64,000 bases of DNA from positions 1 through 64,000 of the forward strand of contig FTLJ01000098.1 of the NCBI GenBank assembly GCA_900155495.1. The letters run 5' to 3'. Shown in pieces: positions 38,874 to 49,807 of this stretch. The stretch comes from Porogramme epimiltina. Its lineage: Eukaryota; Basidiomycota; Agaricomycetes; Polyporales; Polyporaceae. The translations under genes were made by a program, and so were the position numbers. Numbering within the stretch: position 1 is the stretch's first letter; every line of letters begins with the position of its first letter. The notes below the pieces were generated by a model that was given only the letters and a program-made list of their open reading frames with translations, was not told where the DNA came from and made no database searches.

Positions 38874-40367
38874 ATGTTCCCAAGCAGCGGCTCATTCCAG
38901 TCCAGCGCCTCGGGGGCCATCGGCCAAGAGCAGCGGTCGCCCTTCCAACATTCTCATTCCCATTCAGTGCAGTACAATGGTTCTCCCTTCAGCGTGGCCG
39001 GCATGTCGAACCTCAACCAGTCAACTTCAAGCCCAAGCGTCCGCGGGGGTGCCATGGGAATGAGCATGGGCTCCTCTTTGGGGATGGGCTCTCCTCTGAG
39101 CGAAGGCTTGTCTCAGTCGAGGAGTCACTACCAGCCAGGATACCTTATGGTGCGCGCGCCACGCCTTTCGCTGATTATGGGCACTGTTCTGACGCACCCT
39201 TGTAGTCTGCCAGCCAGTCAAGCGTGAGACCTTCTTTGACATCGGGGATCTGGTGTTCTCATAACTGATAGGACTCCCACAGTCCTCACCTCCAGGACCG
39301 CGCGACGACCCGCCCCTAGTGCCCACGAAAGCCAAAATGAACCACTCGTTCTCCGGAAGACCCATTTCGGATTTCGGTATGGATTCTATGTTCGAAAGTT
39401 CCAGGTACGCGCTTAGCTGCATCCGTGTCGAAGCACTTCTGAGTTGTCATCTATCATAGGCAAAGGCCTAGACAAACACTTGACGACGAAGACGCGCCAC
39501 CCATGGCCTCTGTCAACGACCTCGTCAACGAGATCCCTGACCCTTCGCGGTTCTCACAGCGCGTATGTTCTTGATGATGTGTACCCCTTCTGAAACTAAT
39601 TATGTATTGCTCTCAGTTCGAATCATCCCAAAGCCGCGTATCTCTATTCCGTTCCTCACACCCCACCACCCCCAAGCCAACACCGCCCCCACCACAGCAG
39701 AATGTTCAGCCGCTCTACATCGTAGTGTTTGGCTATCCGCCGGACAAGTACAGTGTCACCGTCGAGTACTTCCGTTCTCTGGGAGAAACCACCGAAGCCG
39801 AGCAGAGTTCTGAACTCCTGAACTGTTTCCGCATCGGATACCTGCATCCCGCCGAGGCCATTCGCGCCATTCGCAAGAACGGCGAGATCCTTGGCGGCTC
39901 GTGGATGGTCGGCGCCAAGTGGGCTGTACGTTTCTCACCCGCAACACGTTTTCCGTTGCGCAACACTGACATGCCATCTCCCCCTCCCCCTTGACACACA
40001 GGACCCGTCCCAGGCGGAAGCGCTCCTGGGCGCATCGCTCGTGCGTAGTGCTATGCACTCTCCCGAGTTCATGTCCGCCAGCCCGGAGGTCGCCAGCCCC
40101 TCCCCGCCCTCGATGGGGTTCAACTCATCGGCATCGCGTATGAACGTCGACGATCTCGTACCGCGCCACGCGGAACCCTCGACGCCCACCGTGGGCACAC
40201 CTCTCAAGCTCGCTCCCTCCGCATCCGCCTTCCGTCGGCCTGGCGCCGGGGGCGCACCCGTGGCGCCAGCGGTACAGCCGGTGGCGCTCCTACCCGCTTC
40301 GGGTGTGCAACAGTCTCCTTCAAAGGGAATGCTGGGACAGGTGTCGGATCTAATTTTTGGATGGTAG
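38874..40367 (+). CDS. NUP53: nucleoporin Nup53/Nup35 (RRM_NUP35)
   Basis: Linker nucleoporin of the nuclear pore. From the ATG at 38874 (MFPSSGSFQSSASG) there is a long Ser/Gly/Met-rich disordered N-terminus. The atypical NUP35 RNA-recognition fold follows: PLYIVVFGYPPDKYSVTVEY, ELLNCFRIGYLHPAEAIRAI and NGEILGGSWMVGAKWA. The tail is Ser/Pro-rich and ends SKGMLGQVSDLIFGW; a short C-terminal amphipathic helix ending in a tryptophan is the known membrane-binding element of Nup53. Stop at 40365-40367. Four or more introns, one right after GAKWA. Confidence 0.92.
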
Positions 40368-41375
40368 TAGGGGCCCGCGATTGGGAGCCCACCACCTGTG
40401 AGCTGTTTCCGCATTTAGTCCACTCACCTGTCTTGCAGGGCATCCATTGCTTTGCCCAATGCTATACCCCGTACGCAAGGCTATATACTGGCTCGATTAA
40501 GAGTGTCACCATACACGACGTCTAACGCCCGAGGTCGAAGGTGACTGGTTGAGGCTACAACAAGCGCTGTATATGATGTCCGGCTACTTCTTTCTTGTTT
40601 CGCGAGTATGAGGTTCGGCTCCGTGATGGCCTATGTTAATCACGAGAATCACCCCCACATCGCCCAAGTGGAGTCCAGGAAGCCGGATACACGAAATTGC
40701 GTGGCCGTGGGGTAAGCGGGAAGTTGTGTGCTGGCAAACTGGCAGCAACCGCGGTTGTGGTCATGATGGGGGGCGACGTGAGTTTCCATTTTGCTGCCTT
40801 CATTGCCTTCGCTTGTACGCGCATGCTATACGGTGCTGCCTACGCTATCCTATATTTGTTCTCCATGCTGGTCCCATCCAGGGCATTCCTGGTCTCGCAG
40901 TATTCATGACATCTGTCCGGACTCGAAGGGCTTCCGTCAGGATCAGGCTAGAACAGAAGACACGTTCTTCTCGCCTAACAGGGTGTTCAATTATCGGAGT
41001 GTTCAGATGACGTCGGGAATACACTTGCAAGTTACAGCGACCCGTTTAGGCGTGATTCCATCAAAGCCGTGATTTGGCGCCAATCGTCCCGTCGCCCATC
41101 TCCTTATAACGTCCGAGGCGGCGAAGGGAACGGCGACGGACGGCAACGCGCCTCCACGCCCTCCGCTGTCTCGTTTGCGCCGCTGCTGTTCTGTATATTC
41201 CTCGCTGGCCCGGTCCCGTTCCCTCATTTGAGTGCAAGGCCGCTTGATAGCGCCCTCTTCACGGTGAGTATTCCTCCGGTCCGCGCGCCCGCGCTTCTCC
41301 AGAGTGGGGGTGCTCAACCGCAGCTTCAGAACACATTCATACTCTTTTACGATTTATATTCCGGTGACGAGGGAG
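40368..41375. other. intergenic region
   Basis: About 1.0 kb between the NUP53 stop and the proposed start of the unknown gene, both on the plus strand. Short open frames without recognisable protein; no repeat or RNA gene. A CT-rich stretch near 41170-41230 may mark the next promoter. Confidence 0.5.
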
Positions 41376-43415
41376 ATGCCCGGGCTAGCCATGCTCTCTC
41401 CGATCAAGGAGGACCAGGAGATGAGTCCGTACAGGTCGCGGTTCGCATATGCGCGTTTGCCGGGGCAGAGGTCTCCAAGTGAGTGCACTATTTCTCGCAA
41501 ACAAATACGGACAACTCAAGAAACCCCACAAGTTGGCACCAAAGGGCCGTACCACTATGTGCAGGACACTATGGGCGGTCCACGGAGTCCGGACGTGTCG
41601 ATGGACGATATGTGGATATATGACTGCTACGCCTCGGAAGACGGGGTCTCACCCGGAGGCTACCCCCGTTCTCCGTCCACACCAAATCACAACCGCACAA
41701 TCAGTCTGCCCACATCCACTGCCAATTACATCCCGCCAAATAACGCCCCTCTTATCCGCGAACCACACCATTCACATCGTCCCCCTCCCCTCGACATGTC
41801 AGACCGCGAGCCCCAAATGCTGGACCCTTCAATAGTGATGGCTATGGACGACGACCCCGGAGATGTCCTCGAATATCTCTCCGGCGAACTCCCTGTCATC
41901 AACAGCTCAGTATTCAGTCCCGCCGAGTATCCGGAATACTCCCCGCTCGAGCAAGAAGTCCTGAGCGTCTGGGAGGTCATTGACCAGCTCACCGCCGCCG
42001 CACTGCAATTCGAGCACATAGAGGACGCACTCTCCACGGTGAAGCCCGGGGAACCGCTGCCGGGCATGGACGACGACGTCGCATTTTGGATAGTCGAGGC
42101 GCTCAACCTGTTCGTCAGTGACTGCGCCGAGGTCGCCGTAGAGCTGATGCAGTTCGGCGAGTACGTCCAAGCGCTCCTCATCACCGAGCACGAGCGCGCG
42201 TTCCCGACCAACGTCCGCCCTCTCCCCCGCGCGTCGTTCTCGGAGCGCGACATGAAGGAGGTCATGGAGTCTGCGGCCAACATTCCTGATGTGGAGGTAC
42301 GCCAGGCTCTTGCGGCGCTGGAAGCGACGACTTCGACGTCGGAGGAGAGCAGACGACCCCGAGAGAGACCGCCGTCCCTGAAGCTGTCCACGAACGATGC
42401 CGTTCTCCTCCAGGCAAGACTCCAGCCACGGTCGCGACTCCAGAGCGTCGGAGCGCTGGGGAGGTTCTCGGAGCACGAGACATCACAGGAGAAGGGTCCG
42501 GATGATGTGTTGAAGAAGCATCGTGCCTATGTGATCTATGGGGATGTGGGTATATTGCATGCGCTCCAGACTTTCCTGCTAATCGCCCCTATTCTAGTCA
42601 ACACCCATCGAAGACAACTGGTCAGCTAAAAGCATCGTGGACTACGACGAAGCAGAATTCCCCTTCGATGACAACGGGAACCGGCGACAGGTTAGAGATG
42701 GTGCCTTTGTGGTCTCACACGGAACCGTACTGATTCCATTCCTTGTCAAAAGGTGTCTCCAAGGGCTGCTCGTCCCCGACCGCCGTCAGGCCAAAGTACT
42801 ATCCCTCGACCGATGTCTTCCCCGGTGACGTTTTCCCATCCCAAGTCCGCCGCCAGAAGACCACCATCACTCGCCCTATCCGACCCCCACTCCCCTCGCT
42901 CCAGCTCCGGCCACGGGCACTCCTCTTCCAGCTCCGTCTCCTCCATCTTTTCCGCCGCATTACCCCGATCATCATTCACTTCCAGCACATTCTCCCCAAA
43001 CACATCTCCTCGCCTATCGACCTTTGACAAGGGTGAGAAGCCGCGCTTCCCCACATCTTCAGGGAACTTCAAGAAGATGTTCTCCAACATCTTCAAGAAG
43101 AAGGAAAAGGAGGGTGGTAACTCGCGCCCTAGCTTCGCATCACGGCCATTTGGGAAACGGACAGCTGGGACTGGGTCTATTGACGCAACGCTCACCGCTC
43201 TTTCATTAGGCGGCGGTCCAGAAGAGAAAGATCCATTCGCCGCTTCACCTCCACCATCCGCGTCACTACCACAACCTCTGTCAGCACCACAGAGATCCCC
43301 GCAGTCGGCGACAGAGTCGGCAATGGAAGGCTACTCGAGCATGTTCAATCCGCTCAAGGCTGCATCACGCTTCCCAGCTCCCCCACGATATAGTGAAGAA
43401 GATGCACCTCGATGA
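41376..43415 (+). CDS. uncharacterised protein with central helical domain, basic helix and PPRY tail
   Basis: Not recognised. Proposed start ATG at 41376 (MPGLAMLSPIKEDQEMSPYR). Parts in order: a Pro/Ser-rich leader; a predicted helical region (SPLEQEVLSVWEVIDQLTAA, FWIVEALNLFVSDCAEVAVE, LMQFGEYVQALLITEHERAF); an acidic joint (DDNGNRRQ); a Ser-rich disordered region; a strongly basic segment NFKKMFSNIFKKKEKEGG; and a tail with APPRYSEEDAPR before the TGA at 43413-43415. The basic segment could bind membrane or act as a nuclear signal, and PPRY fits the PPxY pattern that binds WW domains of Rsp5/Nedd4-type ligases; both are inference. A 42-nt GTGAGT...AAG intron candidate near 41479-41520 is frame-neutral. 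Later introns near 42546-42597 and 42690-42752. Confidence 0.6.
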
Positions 43416-43867
43416 GGCCCTTCTAGACCTTCCTCTCCCTTGCTCTATCTATACCTTGCACATCGTAGCATCTGTCATGTTGTAGTATTGCTCACATCCT
43501 CATCCTGGATTCTCCCTCACGTTCATTCGCTTTTCATGTGCATGTTGTATCTTTATCACAGTCCTAACTTAACGTCCCACACGACTGTCTGGGGTTCGCC
43601 CACATGTCGTCGGTGAAAAGTCTTCAGATTATTTCACGGCTGAAGCCTGCATTGAGCGAGCCAATCATGGAACACGGATCTTGCACCATTTCGTTAGCGC
43701 TGTATGTGGCCCGAGCGGGCCGGGATCTGAAGGGTGATCTGGCAGAACCCGTCCTGCTCCGTGGCGTCCCTCTGAGGCTCGTCCTTTGGAAGCTTTCCAC
43801 TCCAATCCCGTTTGTCCTCTCGAAACTCTCCCTCAAACCCCTCCTCCTCGCTCACCGAAACTTCGCC
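43416..43867. other. intergenic region upstream of CYC3
   Basis: 452 bp between the unknown gene and the holocytochrome c synthase start, both on the plus strand. T/C-rich first part, probably 3' UTR, then the CYC3 promoter and leader. Nothing else seen. Confidence 0.5.
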
Positions 43868-44780
43868 ATGGGCCAGGCAGCCTCCCAGTCCGTCTCAGCG
43901 CCCCCTGCTCCCCCCGCGCGGTGTCCAATCGACCACTCCTCCGCCCAAGCCTCCTCTTCCAGCGGCCCCGCAAAATGTCCCATCTCGCATGACAAGCCCG
44001 CACAGGCCCCTGCGCGGTGTCCAATCACCCACGACGCCCCCTCGGAGGGACTGAACCCGCTCAACCAGATGCCCACGCTCTCGCAGGAGCGCGCCGTGCA
44101 CCAAGAGTCCGTGCTACCGACCGAGCGCGAGACGTCGACGATCCCGCGCGACGCGGAGGGGCACTGGGAGTACCCTTCCCCGCAGCAGTTCCACAACGCG
44201 CTCGTGCGCAAGGGCTGGGAGACCCCCGAGGAGCACGTCGAGATGATGGTCCAGATCCACAACTTCCTCAACGAGCAGGCGTGGCAGGAGATTCTCAAGT
44301 GGGAAAACAAGGAGCTTCCGTGAGTTGTCGTGCACTGCTGTCGGTTTTGGTCCTCGCTCACTTTGAGCTGCGGTAGTGGAAGTGTCCCACAGTTGGCACG
44401 CTTCAAGGGCCGTCCCGGTGAGCTCTCGCCCAAAGCCCGTTTCTGGCTCTTCGCTGGCTGGTTGCTACCGTCTCGGTTTAAGTGAGTCTATCCCCCACCC
44501 CTCTCTCATGCGCCTTCTCACTCTAGCCTACAGCGACGAGCCGCCATTCGATCGCCATGACTGGATAGTGAAGAGAAACGGGGGCGAGGAGGTCCGCTAC
44601 GTGATCGACTACTACTCTGCGCCCCCTGAACCGGATGGCTCGCCCGTCTTCTCCCTCGACGTTCGCCCCGCCCTGGACAGCGTTGGCAGCATCAAGCAAC
44701 GCATAGCCGCGGCTACTGAGGATGCCTGGGCGGCGTTCCGTGAGAACAACGCCCGGAGTAGCTCTCAGAGTGCCCACTGA
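43868..44780 (+). CDS. CYC3: holocytochrome c synthase (cytochrome c heme lyase)
   Basis: Intermembrane-space enzyme that attaches heme covalently to apocytochrome c. Three exons, 43868-44319, 44377-44481 and 44534-44780, give 267 residues in frame. The N-terminal part has three [RK]CPI[DST]H heme-binding Cys-Pro motifs at Cys19, Cys37 and Cys51. The catalytic core includes [53 protein letters not shown] and [20 protein letters not shown], the last with the conserved FDRHDW histidine. VIDYYSAPP and [10 protein letters not shown] follow. The second acceptor is CCTACAG at 44533; the CTCTAG 7 nt upstream would break the frame. MGQAAS at the N-terminus fits the common MGxxxS start of these enzymes. 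Confidence 0.96.
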
Positions 44781-45154
44781 CCCGGACACTCGGACACCCG
44801 ACCCCGTCACTCGTCTTGGATACTCATAGACGTTTCGTGCTCCCTTTACACCCCCCCTCGCTCATTTTACGCCACACCCATGATCACGCTCAAAAGTTAT
44901 ATGTTCTAGTTGTAGTAATGGATTCTCTAATGCATTATCGTAATTCCTGGCCCCGTGGAGGGCTGTCGTGCACTGTCCGACATTACATGGATCCAGAAAC
45001 TACTTGCAAGTATCGTACGTGTATATATGAGCGGTGAGGGGAGCAGTGTGTCAGTGCGACAAGGGATATGCGTGCGGATTAGGGTGGGGGATGTGATAGG
45101 AACAACTTTTGTACGGTAGGACGGAAGCGGTGGATGAAGGGGTCGGTCGATGTA
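44781..45154. other. convergent intergenic region
   Basis: 374 bp between the CYC3 and TIM44 stop codons; both 3' UTRs. Nothing else seen. Confidence 0.55.
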
Positions 45155-46892
45155 CTACAAGTATTGGCGGGCAGATCTCCGGCCCATCTAAGCGGAAGTC
45201 AGTCGCAGAGCCGACGTTCAGGTTGGAGATGTCACATACCTCGACAATCTTCCAGCCACCGGTGAGCTCGTTATCGAGCTCCTCTTCTAGCCGGGTAACG
45301 ACGGCAGCGTAATGGCATTGCTCTACCCGGTCCTCAGCGCCGACAACAATCTCTCCCGTCTTGGCGTTTCGGAAGATGAGCATTTCCTGTGTCGCAAACG
45401 TGATGACAAACACCGGAATGTTGTTCTCAAGTATTTTGCCTGTTGAGACCTATCAAGAGCGTGAGTTCCTAAACTGTGACATGAAAAGAAAGATTACATA
45501 CATCAACTTGCCGGATGTCCAAGACCTTGCTATCGCTCACAAGACCTTGCTTCAAGTACTGCTCCATGGTAGCCCATAGAACATTATACGTCTGTCGTCA
45601 AGCCGGAAACCAGCCCGTATGTGTCAGAAATGCTCTCATCAACCGCATGGTGTCAGAGTATACTCACCGCCTCTCCGCACCACGCTTCCAATGCCTCCCT
45701 GTCCGCGCTCAAGTACGCGTCGACGACTTCCGGAACGATGTATTCCCGGAGCTCACGTTCAAAGCTCTCCAAATTGAACGTGGGGTCCATCGCCTTCATG
45801 AGCCGTTGTACCTGCGCGCTTTCGTTCTCGTCGAACCAGCCGCCGATTGTCTGCGTCACGCCTCGCATTGACGCGATGAGCGGGTTCTCGCTCTCATCGT
45901 ACTGCTGCTTGAGGTCCGCGAACGACCGCAAGAGGGGGTTCGCCTCCTTCATCCGGTTCCACCGCTCCTGTTTCGGCGAGTCCTTGTGCAGGACCATCGC
46001 CTGGCCGGCGCTGCACCATTCATAGGTTCTTTAGCCCAAAGGAAATGCGTGCAAGGGAGAGGTACGCACTCTGGGTTCGCCTTGGTACGAACACCAATGC
46101 TATTCCGACCGGCCTTTTCCAGGCGAAGTTGGCGTCGTCTCCGCCGCGCCTCCTTCTCTTCGAACCCGGCATGCTTCGCGCTCCCGCTGTCGTCCAGTGC
46201 GTCAGCGATGGTGTCCGAAAGCGTCTTGTACGCGGCGGTGTTACGGATTGGCTCGGTCGTCCGCTCAATCGTTGATGACACGGCAGCCGAGGCACGCGAA
46301 ATCTGGTGGCACGCGAGTGTTTAGCTGGGGAGCAATGACGGAGTTGATGTGTACACACGGCGCGAGCGATTTCGCTTTCCTCCATGGATTTCAATGCCTC
46401 GCCGACCGCGTCTCCGACCTTGACACCAGCTTTCTTGAGCTCCTCCGCCGCTGCACGCAGTCGGGGATTCTCTTTAATGCTAGATGTCAACTATTCAAGA
46501 AAACCGTGTCAGAAGGGGTCAGCAAAATGTAGCCCCACAGACCAACACACCCTTGCACGCTCGTATGCGTCCCGGGCCCGCTTCATGGCCTCCGAGTCCT
46601 GGAACTTCTCGACATCACCCTGGAGCTGTTTCACGTTGTCTTGCAGCTCCCGGTTCTTCCTGAGCTCCTCCTTCAGTACCTCCACGAACGTCGCAAATGG
46701 CGATTTGGGCGGCTCGTTGTTCTGACGGCGCGCGGAGGAGTGGAATGACGCAGCGGGCGTGCCAGCAGTCCGGAGAGCAGGGTGGAGACCGAGGGGGACA
46801 GGGTGGAGCGCCTGCCTGCTGAGGAGCAGTGCGCGTATTTGCGCAGGAGCGGCTGGGGTGACTACCGCACGGCGAACGTGACGAGGGAGCAT
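45155..46892 (-). CDS. TIM44: mitochondrial import motor subunit Tim44
   Basis: Peripheral inner-membrane protein that recruits mtHsp70 to the TIM23 channel. The start is the ATG at 46892 (MLPRHVRRAVVTPAAPAQIR), a long basic Arg/Ala-rich presequence with FHSSARRQNNEP near the likely cleavage site. The N-terminal Hsp70-recruiting region is helical: FVEVLKEELRKNRELQDNVK, KFQDSEAMKRARDAYERA, VSSTIERTTEPIRNTAAYKT. The C-terminal Tim44 domain has NPLIASMRGVTQTIGGWFDE, FERELREYIVPEVVDAYLS, LRDIRQVDV-like KVLDIRQVDVSTG, and ITFATQEMLIFRNAKTGEIV. It ends GGWKIVEMGRRSARQYL. Around six short introns. Divergent from ETR1. Confidence 0.95.
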
Positions 46893-47108
46893 GGCAGGCA
46901 AGACTGGAAGGGTTGGCCGGAGGACGAGGTGGCAGACGTGCGTAGCGTTCTGGCAAAGATTCTGTGTCGAAGCGCTCGTTGGTCATACCATGTGACATCC
47001 AACCCTACTTCAGGACACGCTAGGGTTAAGCTAGCGCCTTGCGTCATCGGCCGTAGAGACCGCCCGCACCTGCCCGCGTTCAACTCGGCCGCCCCGAACT
47101 CGTCTACC
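46893..47108. promoter_or_regulatory. bidirectional promoter, TIM44 / ETR1
   Basis: 216 bp between divergent start codons of two mitochondrial-protein genes. Too short to hold two separate promoters comfortably, so shared control is likely. No CCAAT or TATA element was identified. Confidence 0.5.
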
Positions 47109-48576
47109 ATGCTCCGCCAATGTGCTACACGTCTTTCACGCCAACCTCGCACACGGGCGTCTTATATTCTCACGCAGAGATTCCATGTGTCTTATCTCTC
47201 TTCTGAACGTGCTGTTATCTTCAAAGGAAAGGGCAACCCTACCGAGGTCCTCGAGATCAAGTCCTATGATCCGCTACCTCCGCCCCCACCTGGCTCTCTA
47301 AACATCCGCTTCCGTCTATCTCCCATTAACCCTTCTGATATAAACGTGGTTCAAGGCGTATATCCCGCAAAACCTGCCCAATTCACCCTTTCGGGAGAGG
47401 AAGTATTCGTCGGTGGGAACGAAGGTCTTGCGGAAGTCGAAGAGGTTGGGAGCGACGTGCATGGGTTCAAGAAGGGCGACTGGGTAATCAGCGGGAAACC
47501 TCAAGTGGGGACTTGGTCCTCGACCCGTGTCTTGTCTGCGGATGATGCCATAAAGCTACCCTCTGAAGGATTGTCGGAAGTTAATGCAGCTACTATCGCG
47601 GTACGCTGGTCTTGTAGTGGTCATACCAAGTTGTACCTAAACATGTGCAGGTCAACCCTGCAACAGCATTCGGTATGCTGCACGAATTTATAGAGCTCAA
47701 AGAGGGCGACTGGGTAATACAAAACGGTACTGTACCCTTCGTTTGGACACTTCGTGACCTAATTTATTCTGTATAGGTGCCAATAGCGCGGTGAGCGTCC
47801 CTCGTCGACGCGTATGGGGCCGCATTTCGTTGAGACATTATATACATTAGGTCGGCCAAGCGGTCATTCAAATTGCTGCTCTAAAGGGCATTAAGACCAT
47901 CAACTTCGTACGGAACAGGTACATACTCTGAATTTCGGGCGAACAGAGTTTTGACCTCCCGTTGAAGACCTGACCTCGACAACCTGGTTGCCTCCCTCAC
48001 GAAGTTGGGGGCTACACACGTCTTTACATACGATGCCTTAGAAGACAAGAATCTCACTAAGCACATCAAACAAATGACAGCATCAAACGTATAGAGAACC
48101 GCATTTCCCGCATGTCGACTTCGTAACTAATACTGCCTTAGCCCATTAAATTAATGCTCAACTGTGTGGGCGGTCCGGCCACGTCTGCTATGACGCGTTT
48201 CCTCGGCGAGGGCGCCCATCTCGTTTCGTACGGTGCCATGTCAAAGCAACCACTTTCGTTGCCAACTTCGGCGTTCATATTCAAGAACCTCAAAGCACAC
48301 GGGTACTGGCAAAGCCGGTGGTACAGCGAACACAGTCGACAAGATCGAGAAGACCTCATGGAGGTTATCACCGCCTTGAAGGTCGGTTTCTCTGCTCATC
48401 AACCGCCGTAAGATGTGCTAAGCTCTCGGGGCCCGGATGTACAGCTGAAAGAGCCCGAACACGAGATCTTGGACCTTTCTGACGAAGAGAATGACGGGGT
48501 GGCGACGCAGAAGCTGCGGTTGGCACTCGCAAGGTTGGAAGCGCCATTCGCGAAGAAAGTCCTCCTGCGACTTTGA
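47109..48576 (+). CDS. ETR1: mitochondrial trans-2-enoyl-CoA/ACP reductase
   Basis: NADPH-dependent medium-chain reductase that performs the last step of mitochondrial type II fatty acid synthesis, which supplies the lipoate precursor. Presequence from the ATG at 47109 (MLRQCATRLSRQPRTRASYI). The core shows INPSDINVVQGVYPAKPAQF with the catalytic tyrosine, VGGNEGLAEVEEVGSDVHGF, then LHEFIELKEGDWVIQNGANS and the Rossmann start VGQAVIQIAALKGIKTINFV with NRPDLDNL, typical of Etr1/MECR rather than other MDR enzymes. Near the C-terminus LMLNCVGGPATSAMTRFLGE and GYWQSRWY are conserved. The last exon (from about 48446) ends PFAKKVLLRL. Around seven short introns. Confidence 0.95.
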
Positions 48577-48741
48577 TGCTGCATTCATGCAATGTGTATG
48601 TGGCACCCTATGCAATGCACATTCGTGCAGGCTAGAGCCTGATTCAAGGCTTGTTCGTCACCGCAGGCGACCCAGACATTGTCCGACGTGGAAAACCGAC
48701 CAATAATATAGAAACATATCCACAACAAGGACATTAGCGCA

Positions 48742-49632
48742 TTAGTGCATTTTCCTATCCTCAAAGAACCGCTAAAGTAGGCTTCGTGAGTCTTGTGATC
48801 GCAAAATACGAGTAAGGCCCACACACCTTGAGATGCCTCATCTGCCATACACATGTCGCAATCAACACACCAATCTGGGCGACCGTGTACCACACCGCGC
48901 GCGAGTTCGTCGACTCGCTAAGGTCACGGAATGCCGCCTCCCGCTCGCGCTGGTACTGCTGTTCGCGTCGGATGTCCTCGAGCTTCATGTTGAGGTCCCT
49001 GAGCTTCTGGGAGAGCTCTGAGACGTGCGAACGGTCGTGCTCCTGGTCTGCCTTGGTACTACCGATGACAATGTCGAGGTGTAGGCGGATATGCGTCGTC
49101 GTAAACCAGGACGTGCCGTAGTTGCTCGAGAGACAGATCGAATGGTCGCCTGAGTCGTGTGAAGTGAATGTGAAGCGGCTGTCTGACGGCCCGCGGGTCT
49201 TGACGACGTTATGGCCGGTCTCAATCTCCTATTAGACGCAAATGCACGAGATGGAGGCATGGCGGGCGAGACAAAGGGCACGGCAATGTAGTGTGTGTTG
49301 AGCACATGCATAATATAACGGTGAAGCCGGGACTCACGTCGACTTCGACCAGAATCCCGAGGTTGGGATTCTCAACATACTTTTGCTCGGTCTCAGACCA
49401 TTCGAGCGCACGGTAGTGTCCTGGGTTGTGGCGGGCACACGTCAGCACGAGGATGGCGGGCGTTCCGCAGTGCCACATAGCACATACCTTCCACTACCGT
49501 GTCCGTCGGGAGCTCCTCAATGAAACATCGCTTCTCGTTGGTGTCGAGGTAGAAGTGCAATGCGTTGGCGGCGGCGGCGAAAAACAGGAGCAGAAAAAGC
49601 GAAACGAGCGGGGGTCTCCGAGGAAAGGCCAT
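48742..49632 (-). CDS. p24/EMP24 family cargo receptor (Erp1-like)
   Basis: Type I membrane protein of COPII/COPI vesicles that sorts cargo, notably GPI-anchored proteins, between ER and Golgi. Signal peptide from the ATG at 49632 (MAFPRRPPLVSLFLLLFFAA), then the GOLD domain: ALHFYLDTNEKRCFIEELPT, LGILVEVD and RFTFTSHDSGDHSICLSSN. A coiled coil (LNMKLEDIRREQQYQREREA) precedes the membrane span RAVWYTVAQIGVLIATCVW. The short cytosolic tail is QMRHLKRFFEDRKMH: the Phe-Phe pair is the usual COPII/COPI signal, while RK at -4/-3 is a variant of the KKxx retrieval motif. The FYLDTNEKRCFIEELP start fits the alpha (Erp1/Erp5/Erp6) subfamily. The last 27 nt, encoding RFFEDRKMH, form a separate exon. 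Confidence 0.92.
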
Positions 49633-49807
49633 GGGGTGAGCGTGTCGTGGTCGTCGGTGGTCGTGACGAGGAAGAGAGATCTGGCGTGGGAATCCTCCTC
49701 ACTGCCAGATCCGTGCTTCAGATTTTTGGACGCGCTCACACTTTCCTCCGGCGCGCAGCCTCCCCCTTCACATCTCTTCCCCTTGCTACCGTCGCGCGTC
49801 GCCCAGC

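Noticed and set aside
44520..44526. CTCTAG acceptor for the second CYC3 intron
   Set aside because: It puts the conserved PPFDRHDW segment out of frame; the CAG 7 nt downstream at 44533 restores it.
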